A stretch of 64,000 nt of DNA from Tetrastigma voinierianum (lineage: Eukaryota; Streptophyta; Magnoliopsida; Vitales; Vitaceae): NCBI GenBank assembly GCA_016808115.1, contig JAEQBH010004122.1, forward strand, positions 62,001-126,000, given 5' to 3'. The position numbers were made by a program, and so were the translations under genes. Below are positions 51,101-63,135 of the stretch, one piece after another. Within the stretch, counting starts at the first letter, position 1. Each line of letters opens with the position of its first letter. The notes below the pieces were generated by a model that ran no database searches, had not been told where the DNA came from, and saw only the letters and a program-made list of their open reading frames with translations.

Positions 51101-52376
51101 CTCTCTGAAATGAATGAAATAGGAAAATAAATAAATAAAGTGAATGAAAGAGTCCCAGCGTCCCAAGGCCCATCTCTGCTTTTATACTTCAGATAGATCC
51201 AGGAAACCATAGAAATTTGTTTGATGATGTTGGATTCTCTTTCATGTGATATGGGTTTTATTTTAAAATTTTATTTATAATGCTAGTATAAGCGAAAAGA
51301 GTAGAGTTTTATTATTTTAAAGAGATTTTGATGTGTATGGTTTTGCATGATGGGTTGAGCTTAAATCTGACAAGTTCCCATCTTAGTTCTCGTTTATTAT
51401 TATTATTGTTAACCTTTAGTTTTGGAAATCATGAGCACATTTTATTTAAATGTGAGACGGTGTTTGTATTATTAGTTTTACCTTTATTAAGCGTGCAAGA
51501 TAGAGGTGGCTAATTTTTTTAAAGAAAAATAATATTATTGGATCAAATTTATAATAGATACGATAGATAAAATACAAATACACTTCCATTCTGTAGGATG
51601 AAACAATATCAAATTAATAGCATAATAAATTTGTATAAAGTCTGCAAATTTGATAATAAAATGATTAGAATATCTTTTACTCCGGTTTTTCTTACCGTAG
51701 CGACCATAATTTTATATCTTCGGTAGTCAAATCACGTTTTACTGAATCGTCCTCACTCAAATAAAGCATCATGGCACCAACACGGCAGAGCAATGCCACA
51801 TTGTAATAAGTAGACAATAATAAGTAAGCGTTGCAATGGCTTGATGACAAACCAAATCTTTGATAGAATAACAACCAAAAAGAAAAAGAAAAAGAAAACT
51901 TAAATAATCATGGAAGAACCGCTCTATTAAGCAAGAAAATGAAAACAAATAGATGTAGATGAGTGATTTGAGGACAAAAATGAAAAAATCCTCCTCCTTA
52001 TAAGATTGAAATGGATTAAAAGAAAAGAATGAGAAAAGAGGGAGAGACAACTAGAAACTAAGGGTATCTAACCCAAAAATCATTAAAGACACAAATAATC
52101 CAATTCAAATATACTACCATCACGATCACCCTATATAGGGTAGGTATATTTGTAGCAACACGAACCACGATATCACATGCCATCTCAAGCGTGCATGATA
52201 AGGTAACAAATTTAAAGCAATAATAAAGCGTCAGACATCACATACAAGACATACTCATATGATAAGGTATTCGTTTATTACAATAATAAGCTGGCAAGAC
52301 ATCACATGCATAATATCGCAGCATGATGAAGGTGGCTAATTTAAAACAATAATGGCGTGCGAATGTGGGTGGCTAG
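45133..52376. repeat. Satellite array after solo LTR 1
   Basis: It starts with the rest of the A monomer interrupted by the solo LTR (to 46021). Then follow B 46022-46889, C 46890-47703, A 47704-48847, B 48848-49710, C 49711-50506, A 50507-51662 and a B monomer cut off at 52376 after 714 bp. The strict A-B-C order is kept throughout. The first ~0.86 kb matches 63136-64000, including the rare CAAATAACAAAGTTC variant. Confidence 0.9.
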
Positions 52377-52524
52377 TTTCTTGAGGCGATTCCAACGGTG
52401 CAATCCGTTTCGCCATCCGAGATCTAGAAAAATCCCAACTTTTCTCTATACTATTCCGGTAAACTACAGTTTTGCCCCCTTTTTATCAGAAAAATTCAAA
52501 TTTAAAATTTTCACGGGTTTTACA
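52377..52524 (-). mobile_element. Truncated element 1 LTR end at the duplication junction
   Basis: These 148 bp match 23289-23434: TTTCTTGAGGCGATT, ATCTAGAAAAATCC, CTACAGTTTTGCCCCC and TTTTCACGGGTTTTACA. The left edge joins directly to satellite (GGCTAG|TTTCTTG) without an LTR terminus. The right edge is a true LTR end followed by AGAACCACTCTATTAAG. The remnant was therefore copied along with its right flank rather than inserted here. Confidence 0.88.
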
Positions 52525-55500
52525 AGAACCACTCTATTAAGCAAGAAGATGAAAACAAATAGATGTAGATGAGTGATTTGAGGACAAAAATGACAAAAAA
52601 ATCCTCCTCGCTTTACTCGAAGAAATGGATTAGAAGAAAAAAGAATTAGAAAAGAAGGGGAGAGACAACTAGGGTTTTTGTGGGGAGGTATCTAACTTAA
52701 AACACCATTATGGACACAAATAATCAATACAAATATATTACCATCATGATCACCCTATATAGGGTAGGTTATATTTGTAGTAACACAGAGCCACTACCAT
52801 CACATGCACCTCACGCGTGCATGATAAAGGTAGCAAATTCAAAACAATAAAGCGTCTGAGACATCACATGCATGACACATGCGCATGATAAAATAGCTAA
52901 TTTAAAACAACAATAATCGTACAAGACATCACATGCATAACATGCGCGATGATAAGGTAGCTAATTTAAAAAAAATAATAAAGCGTGCATGGCGAGTTAG
53001 CTATATTTTATAAAGGAAAAATAATATTTGATTAAAATTTAGAATAGATTGATAGATTTGAAATACAAATAGCTAAAATTCATATAGGATGAAACAATAT
53101 CCAAGTTAATAGCATAATAAATCAGTATCAAGTCTAAAAATTTGATAATAAAATGATTATAATATCTTTTACTCCGGTTTTAACTTTTATGCGACCATAA
53201 TTTCATATCTTGACATATCAAATCCATTTTACTTTGAATCGTCCACTTCAATAAGCGTCAGTAAGAACACGACGAACAATACCACATTGCTGGCAAGTCA
53301 TTAATAAATATATACGTGCAATAAAATGATGACAAACCAAATGCTGATAAGATGATGACAAAAATAAAAAGAAACATAAAACCTAAATATTCATGGAAGA
53401 AGCACTTTATTAAGCAAGAAAATAAAAAAAAAAAAGATGTAGATGAGTGATTTGAGGACAAAAATGACAAAAAAATCACTCCTCTTTACTTGAAGAAATG
53501 GATTAGAAGAAAAAAGAATGAGAGAAAAGAAGGGGAGAGACAACTAGGGTTTTTGTGGGGAGGTAGCTAACTTAAAACATCATTAAGGACACAAATAATC
53601 AATTCAAATATACGACCATCACGATCACCCTATATAGGGTAGGTTATGTTGTAGTAACAGGCCATTGACATCACATGCACCTGTGCGTGGTAAAGGTATT
53701 AATTTATCATGAGTTCCAGCGTCAGCGCACTCTCTCGGAATGAAAGAAATAGGAAAAATAAATAAATAAAGTGAGCAGAAAAGAATGCATCTAAGGGCAT
53801 TCTCTCTTTATATATAGGAATAGATCTAGGGAAGCCCCATAAGAATTTGTTTAGTGGCAGTATTGTTGGATTCTCTTCATGTGATATGGGTTTTTATTTT
53901 AAAATTTTATTTGTAATGCTAGTATGGCGAAAGGGAGTAGAGTTTTTACATTATTTTAATAGGGTGATGTGTCTGATTTTTGTGATGCCGGGATTGAGCC
54001 GTCACGACAAGTTCTAGCTTGTATTCTCCGTTTATTATTATTATTGTTGTCCTTTTGTTTGTAAATCATGTGATCTTGTTTAATTTTAAATCTGAAGACA
54101 GTGTTTGTATTATTTATTTTACCTTTATTGAGGCGTGCAAGATAGAGAGTGGCTAATTTTAAAAGAAAAATAATATTATTGATTCAAATTTATAATAGAT
54201 CGATGAATCCTAAAAATTCAAATAACTAAAATTCATATAGGATAAGAACAATATCCAGTTAATAGCATAATAAATCAGTATAAAGTCTACAAATTTGATA
54301 ATAAAATGATTAGAATATCTTTTACTCCAGTTTTTCAACACCGTGATGACCATAATTTTATATCTTCGACTAATCAAATCCGTTTTTCCTGAATCGTCCT
54401 CACTCAAATAAAGCGTCGTAGCAACCTGTTGTATGTCTCACATTGAAATAAGTCGACAATAAAATGCAGAGTTGCAATAAATGATGACAAACAAATCTTG
54501 ATAAGATGATACAATAAAGAAAAAGAAAAAACCCAAATATTCATGGAAGAACCACTCTATTAAGCAAGAAAAAGAAAACAAATAGATGTAGTTAGTGATT
54601 TGAACTGATAATGATGAAAAATCCTCCTCCTTACTCGAAATGGATTAAGAAGAAAAAGAATGAGAAAGAAGGGGAGACAACTGAGGGTTTTGTACAGGAG
54701 GTATCTAACTTAAAAAAATCATTATGGACACAAATAATCAATTCAAATATACCACCATCATGATCACCCTATATAGGAGTAGGTGTATTTGTAGTAACAT
54801 AGATACATTGGCATCACGCCTCACGCATTATAAATAAAAGGTAGCTAATTTAAAACAATAATAAGCGTGCAAGACATCACATGCATAACATGCGCGCATG
54901 ATAAAGGTAGCTAATTTAAAACAATAATAAGCATGCAAGATAGAGGTGGCTAATTTTTATAAAGGAAAAATAATATTGATTTAAATTTATAATAGATTGA
55001 TAGATCTGAAATACAAATAGCTAAAATTCATGTAGGATGAAAAAATATGTAAGTTAATAGCATAATAAATCTATCAAGTCTACAAATTTGATAAAAAAAT
55101 GATTAAAATATCTTTTACTCCAGTTTTTTAACACCTAGACGACCATAATTCATATCTTCGACAGATCAAATCCATTTGCACGAATCGTCACTCCCACTCA
55201 AATAAAGCGTGTAACATACGACGAACAATGCACCACATTGTAATAAGTCGACAATAAATGTAACGTTACAATAAAATGATGACAAACCAAATGCGATAAG
55301 ATGATGACAAAAGAAAAGAAAAAAGATAGCGTAAATATTCATGGAAGAACCACTTTATTAAGCGAAAATGAAAAAATAGATGTAGATAGGTGATTTGATG
55401 ACAAAAATGACAAAAAAATCATTCATTTTACATACTAAGAAAGAAATGGATTAGAAGAAAAGACTAAAAGAAAGAAGGGAGAGACAAAAGCTAGTGTTTT

Positions 55501-58500
55501 TTGTGGGGAGATAGCTAACTTAAAACATCATTTTGGACACAAATAATCAATTCAAATATACTACCATCACGATCACCCTATATAGGGTAGGTTATATTTG
55601 TAGTAACACAGAGGCCTCGACATCACATGCACCTCACGCGTGCATGATAAAGGTAGCTAATTTATCAGTTCCATCCAGCGCACTCTCTCGGAATGAATAG
55701 AAATAGGAAAAATAAATAAATAAAGTGAATGAAAGAGTCCTGCATCCCAAGGGCACTCTGTCTTTTATATATAGGAATAGATCTAGGAAGCCCCATAGAG
55801 GTTGTTTGGCAATATTGTTGGATTCTCTTCTTGTGATATGGGTTTTTGTTTTAAAATTTTATTTGTAATGCTAGTATGGGGAAAAAGAGTAGAGTTTTTA
55901 AATTATTTTAATAGGAATTTGATGTGTATGGTTTTATGATGCGGGTTGAGCTCATCGCGGCAAGTTCACTCCCGATTCTCCGTTTATTATTATTATTATT
56001 TGTCAACACTAGTTTGTGGAATCATGTGAGCCGTTTATTTTAAATGCGAGGGCGATGTTTGTATTATTGATTTACCTTTATTAGCGTGTGAGATAGAAAT
56101 TAGCTAATTTTTTTAAGAGAAAAGTATATTATTGATTCAAATTTATAATAGATAGTAGATCTAAAATACAAATAACTAAAATTCATATAGGATGAAACAA
56201 TATCCAAGTTAATAGCATAATGTCAAATTATAAAGTCTACAAATTTGATAATAAAATGATTAAATATCTTTACTCCGATTTTTCAAATGCGACCATAATT
56301 TTATATGTTCGACTGATCAAATCCGTTTTTCCTTAATCGTCCTCACTCAAATAAAGCATCGTAACAACACGACGAACAATACCACTTTGTAATAAGTAGA
56401 CAATAAATCAAACATTGCAATAAAACGATGACAAACCAAATGCTGATAAGATGATAACAAAAAGAAAAAGAAAAATAAAACCTAAATATTACGAAAAAAT
56501 AACTCTATTCAAACAAGAAAATAAAACAAATAGATGTAGATGAGTGATTTGAGGACAAAATGACAAAAAAAATCATTCCTTACTCGAAGGAAATGGATTA
56601 GAAGAAAAAGGGAGAAAGAAGGGGAGGAGAGACAACTAGGGTTGTTGTGGGAAGTATCTATCTTAAAAAATATCATTATGGACAAAAATAATCAATTCAA
56701 ATATACTACCATCCATGATCACATAGGGTAGGTTATATTTGTAAGTAACCACGAGAGCCACAAGCATCACATGCACCTCACGCGTGCATGATAAAGGTAG
56801 CAAATTTGAAACAATAATAAGCGTGCAAGACATCACATGCATGACATGCGAGCATGATAAAGGTAGCTAATTTAAAACAATAATAAGCGTGCAAGACATC
56901 ACTTGCATAACATGCGCGCATGATAAAGGTAGCTAATTTAAAACAATATTAAGCGTGCAAGATAAAGATGGCTAAGTTTTTATAATGGAAAAATAATATT
57001 ATTGATTTAAATTTATAATAGATTTGATAGATTTGAAATACAACCCTTTCAATTTATATGAATGAAACAATATCCAAGTTAAAAGCATAATAAATCAGTA
57101 TCAAGTCTACAAATTTGATAATAAAATGATTAGAATATCTTTTACTCCAGTTTTTTAACACCTTGACGACCATAATTTAATATCTTCGACAGATCAAATC
57201 CGTTTACTTTGAATGGTCCTCACCCGGAGTAAAGCGTCGATGGCTGCCACGGCGAACTATACCACAATGTAAAAGGTAAACAATAAATCTAACGTTGCAA
57301 TAAAATGATGACAAACCAAATGCTACTAATAAGATGATGACAAAAGAAAAGAAAAGAAAACCTAAATATTTTTATGGAAGAACCACTCTATTAAGTAAGA
57401 AAATGAAAAAAAAGTAGATGTAGAAGAGTGATTTGAGGACAAGAATGACAAAAAAATCAGTCCTCCTTCCTCGAAGAAAAGGATTCGTAGAAAAAAGAAT
57501 GAGAGAAAAGAAGGGGAGGAGACAACTTAAAGTTTTGTGGGAGGAGTAGCTAACAAAAGAACATCGTTATGGACACAAATAATCAATTGAATATGCTATA
57601 ATCCACGATCACCGTATATAGGGTAGAGTTATAATTGTAGTAACATAGAGCCCTTGGCATCATTGCACCTCACGCGATACATGATAAGTAGCTAATTTAA
57701 AACAATAATAAGCGTGCAAGAATACATGCGCGCATGATAAAGCTAGCTAATTTAAAATAATAATAAGCGTGCAAGATAAGTGACTAATTTTTTTTTAAAG
57801 GAAAATTATATTATTGATTTAAATTTATAATAAGATTGATAGATTTTAAATACAAATAGCTAAAATTCGCCTTAGGATGAGAACAATATCCAAGTTAAAA
57901 GCATAATAAATCAGTATAAAGTCTACAAACTTGATAATAAAATGATTAGAATATCTTTTACTCCAGTTTTTTAACACCGTGACGACCATAATTTCATATC
58001 TTCGACAGATAAAATCCGTTTTGCCCGAGTCGTCCTCACTCAAATAAAGCGTCAGTAACAACACGACGAACAATACCATATTGTAATAAGTCGACAATCA
58101 ATCTAACGTTGCAATAAAACGATGACAAACCAAATTCTGATAAGATGATGACAAAGAGAAAAAGAAAAAGAAAACCTAAATATTCATGGTAGAACAACTT
58201 TACTAAACAAGAAAATGAAAAAAAAAAAAACAATGTAAGTAAGTGATTTGAGGACAAAAATGACAAAAATGACTCCGCTTTAATGAAAAGAAATGGATTA
58301 AAAGAAAAGAATGAGAGAAAAGAAAGGGAGGAGAGACAACTAGGAGTTTTTGTGAGGTAGCTAACTTAAAAACATCATTATGGACACAAAATAATCAATT
58401 CAAATATACCACCAGCAAGATTACCCTATATAGGGTAGGTTATGTTTGTAGTAACATAGAGCCACCGACATCACTTTGCACCTCATAAATTGCATGATAA

Positions 58501-61043
58501 AGGTAACTAATTTACCATGATTCCCATATCTGGCACTCTCTCGAAATGAATAGAAATACAGGAAAAATAAATAAATAAAGTAGACTAGAAAAGTCAGCAT
58601 CTGAGGCCACTCTCTCTTATATATAGGTATAGATTCAAAGGAAGCCTGAGAAGTATTTGGCTTGTATTGTTGGATTCTCTTCATGTGATATAGGTTTTTT
58701 ATTTTAAAATTTAATTTATGTCTTAGTATGGCGAAAAGGAGTAGAATTTTTACTTTATTTTAATAGGAATTTGATTATTGTATTCTGTTTTTGCATGATC
58801 TGGCATCGGCTTTTATAAGTAAGTTCTCAGATTCCCAGTTTATTATTATTATTGTTGTCTTTGGTTGTGAAATCCTTCTTGATCCACACTTTATTTATAA
58901 ATGCGAGGCAGTGTTTGTATTAAGTTGTTTACCTTTATGAAGCGTGTGAAATAGAGGTGGCTAATTTTTAAAGAAAAATAATATTATTGGATCAAACATA
59001 ATGAATCGATAGATCTAAATACAAATAACTAAAATTCTTATAGAGGACTGAGAAACAATATCAAGTTAGGCACATAATAAACCAGTGTAAAGTCTACAAA
59101 TTTGGTAATAAAATGATTAGAATATCTTTTACTCCAGTTTTTCAACACATTGACGACCATAATTTTATATCTTCGACTGATCAAATCCAGTTTTTCTTTG
59201 AATCATCCTCCACTAAATAAAACATCGCAACAACACGAACAATACATTGTAATAAGTAGACAATAAATCAAGCGTTGCAATAAAGCGATGACAAACCAAA
59301 TCTTTGATAAGATAGCGGCAAAAAAAAAAAAGAAAAAGAAAACCTAAATATTAATGGAAGAACGGCTACATTAAACAAGAAAATGAAAACAAATAGATGT
59401 AGATATGAGTGATTTGAGGACAAAAATGAAAAAAAATCACTCCTCCTTACTCGAAGAAATGGATTAAAAGAAAAAAGAATGAGAAAAGAAGGGGAGAGAC
59501 AACTAGAGTTTTTCTGGGGAGGTATCTAACTTAAAACATCATTAAAGACACAAATAATCAATTCAACTATACTACCATCACGATCACCCTATAGGGTAGA
59601 GTTATGTTGTAATGGCTGCAGGCCACCGATATCACATGCACCCCTCATAGCGTGCATGATAAAATGTAATTTAAAGCAATAATAGCGTGCAAGACATCAC
59701 ATACAAGACATGCGCATATATGATAAAAATTGGCTAGTTGTGACAATAATAAGCTAACAATACATCACCAAGCATAATATCGCGCATGATGAAGGTAGCT
59801 AATTAAAATAATAATAAAGCGTGCAGATAAAAGGTGGCTAAAGTTTTTATAAAGGAAAAATAATATTATAGTTTAAATTTATAATAGATTTATAGATCAC
59901 GAAATAAATGGCCATTCTATAGGATGGAACAATATCAGGATTAAAAACATAATAAATCAGGTATAAAAGTCTCTGAGTTGATAATAAAGCGATTAGATTA
60001 TCGTTTACTGCTGCTGCTGCAGCAAGGGACCATAATTTCATATCTTGGAAGGCAAAGATCAAATCCGTTTTTAAACGTCTCACTCAAATAAAGCATCGGT
60101 AACAACTTTTGACGACGATACACGCGTGCAATAAATTAGGCAATAAATCATAACGTTACGTAAAAGATGACAAACCAAATTGATAAGATGATGACAAAGA
60201 AAAGAAAAGATAACCTAAATATTTTATGGAAGAACCACTCTTATTAAGTAAGAAAATGAAAAAAATAGATGTAGATGGTGATTTCAGGACAAGAATGACA
60301 AAAAAATCACTCCTCCTTCACAGAAGAAAAGTTTAGAAAAGAATGAGAAAAGAGGAGAGACAACTAGGATTTTTGTAGAGGTAGCTAACTTAAAACATCG
60401 TTATGGACACAAATAATCAATTCAAATATATACTACTATCACGATCACCTATGTAGTAGGTTATATTTGTAGTAGCACATAGCCAAACATCACATACCTC
60501 AACGTGCATGATAAAGTGCGAATTTAAAACAATAATAAGCATGCAAGACATCCCCATGCTGCATCATGCGCGCATGATAAAGCTAGCTAATTTAAAACAA
60601 TAATAAGCGGTAGTGCAAGATAGAGAATTTGACTAATTATTTTAAAGGAAAAATAATATTATTGATTTAAATTTATAATAGATTGATAGATTTGAAATAC
60701 AAATAGCTAAAATTCATATAGGATGAAACAATATCAGGGTTGAAAACATAATAAATCGTATAAAGTCTACAAATTTGATAGTAAAAAATGATTAAATATC
60801 TTTTACTCAGTTTTTACAACCAAAGTGGCGACCGTAATTTCATATCACCTGAAGAGGATCAAATCCGTTTTGCCTTAATCGTCCTCACTCAAATAAAGCG
60901 TCAGTAACAACATGACGAACAATACCCACATTGTAATAAGTAGACAAATCAATCTAACGTTGCAATAAGCGATGACAAACTATATTCGATAAGATGATGA
61001 CAAAAGAAAAGAAAAAGAAAACCTAAATATTCATGGTAGAACC
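52525..61043. repeat. Satellite array in duplication copy 2
   Basis: B remainder to 53155, A 53156-54307, C-like 54308-55100, A 55101-56257, B 56258-57127, C 57128-57943, A 57944-59114, B 59115-59990, C 59991-60789 and the first part of an A monomer to the solo LTR. The run GATTAGAAGAAAAAAGAATGAGAG near 53501-53524 is the unoccupied element 2 target site. Confidence 0.9.
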
Positions 61044-63135
61044 TGTGAAACCCCGGAAAATCCAAGATTTTGGATAAAGGGTAAAATAAATTTAGGTTGA
61101 AATCCGGAATTTCTGAATCTCGGATAATGAAAACGGTTGCACACCGCCCATTATTTATAGTTGATTGTCTGTGAGAATTTAATTCTGCGTCAATTTCGTT
61201 GGTCAGGAGTGGTCGAATTTCACGTTTTTCGGGACGTGGGTTGTCGGATGACACATGGCAAGATAAGAAGATGCCACATGGCACCTCAAAAGGTGTGACA
61301 TAGCATAAAGAGTCTGACTCCTTTCGGCCACATGGTATTTTATCATATTTTTTATGGCTCATATTAAGCCATGTGGTGATGTCATAAGAAGGAAATTAAA
61401 GAAATAAAGAAAAAATGGAGGAAAAAGGATAGCCACAAAGATTGGCTTGAGGAAGAAGGAGAAACTTCCTCCTATGCTTGACTCACACGTTTAAGGCTCC
61501 AAAAGGAGAAATCCAAGGGAGAAAATGGGGAGAAATACAAAGAGAAAAGAAAATGAGAGGAAAAGGAGAAAAGAAAGAAAGAAAGCAAAGTAAGAATAAG
61601 GAAAAGGAAAGGCAAACGTGGAAGAAGAAGGAAAAGGGATGCAGAAGGTTTATTTCTCCCATTTTTGTAGTGAGAGAGAGTCTTCCTTCTCTCTAGGTTT
61701 GTGAGAGATCGTGGTCGGTTCCTTCGAGACAGAGGGAAGTGTTCTGGAGAGGACAATAGCGTGGACTCCGGTTTTTGGAAGTTTCATTCAACTTCAAGGT
61801 AGATATTTTCCTACTTGGTTTACTTTTAACAAAGGCTATAATGTGTTGGGGTTGCTTATGGGAGTATGGGAGGCCATGTGAATTAGTTCCAAACTGCAGG
61901 ACTAAGGGGTATGGATTTCATGACCGGTTTCATGATATGGGAGTTAGGGTTTGTGCTAGAAGCCTGAAGGTTTCTGGAATGGGTTGTTGATGTGTGTGGA
62001 AGCTTGGGCGGATTGGTTCATGTTTGTGAAGGCGTGGTACCTTTGTTGAATGGTTCTAATTTTGTGACTAATTGCTGTAAACATGAATAACATGCTAAGT
62101 GTGGAATTGTGATATTGATGCATGCTTTTGATGTATTAATATGTTTTGCATGGAGAGTAGATTATATATCAATTATAATTATCCATGGTTTTGTAAATGT
62201 TTCATGTAGTGCTCATTCATGCATACTTAACATGAGAAAATGCATTGGCATCATGCATTTCATATGCTGCAGTCATCGTCGGTCGGGTGTGGAGTGCGGG
62301 GTGGGATTTAATCATGAGTTAGGTGAATGGGTAGTGAACTGGAAAATGGGACAAGTCCAGTGAAATTCGCAGTGTGTAAATGATCAATAAATAATTATGT
62401 TTTAGGCGAACAAGTTAGGAGTAGATCCCAGGGTGAAAAGTCCACATATTATTCACGGTTAGACATGAATCCGTGATGGATTAAATTAAAAAATGTTGAA
62501 AAGGCGTCTGACGTCCTACGGTGTAAGCTTGAAAATCATGGCCCACAAAATAAAGGAAGAATCAAAAATCAGTTTTGATAAACAAATAAATTGGAGGAGT
62601 TTTCAATGGTTTTAGTTAGAGATTGTGTGACTAGTTTTATTTCACATTTTGGCATTCAGTGTGAGAGTCGGTTGGGACTGGGTGGTAGGCATAGAGGGTT
62701 GCATCTCATGCATGATATGAACATTTCATATGAAAATAGTTGTATGAAATGTGATTGAAATTGTTTATATATGCCATTGCATGTCATTTTTTAGGTGGGA
62801 GAGTAACCTTGTAGGAGAATTTCTCTTTGAGCACCTGCTCACCCAGTCGTGGGACCAACTTCGGGTGCGAGGTATCAGGGAGACGGTGCAGTAGAGGTAT
62901 CTTTTGAGAAGAAAGCGAAATGTGGCTTTAAGTAAATATTTTTGTAAATATGTATAAATCTTTTGTAGAACAAACATGAAAACTATAGGAATATAGTTAG
63001 AATAATTGTTTTATGAGTATGGATATATGGGCCCCATGTGGCCATTTACTCATATTATTGCCTCATAACACGAGACGTATAGAATTTCCTTGAGTTGACG
63101 GGTAGTCAACGGACACCTCGGGTTGGGGCGTCACA
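61044..63135 (+). mobile_element. Solo LTR, Tekay-like family, copy 2
   Basis: It begins TGTGAAACCCCGGAAAATCC and ends GGTTGGGGCGTCACA. It is 2.09 kb and collinear with 43003-45132 at the same point of an A monomer. Left flank TAGAACC and right flank GAACCACTTTATTAAG give the AGAAC target site. Being in the same place of the duplicated block, it is a copy of the first insertion rather than an independent event. Confidence 0.88.

Larger units (their letters stand above)
23289..52376. repeat. Tandem segmental duplication, copy 1
   Basis: This segment runs from the inner end of the element 1 right LTR, through satellite, element 2 and the first solo LTR, to a truncated B monomer. Box positions 24071, 36217, 37048, 38198, 39083, 39883, 41066, 41947 and 42764 match 53156, 54308, 55101, 56258, 57128, 57944, 59115, 59991 and 60790 in copy 2, with equal spacing once element 2 (11,007 bp) is removed. 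Without element 2 this copy is about 18.1 kb. Confidence 0.88.
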
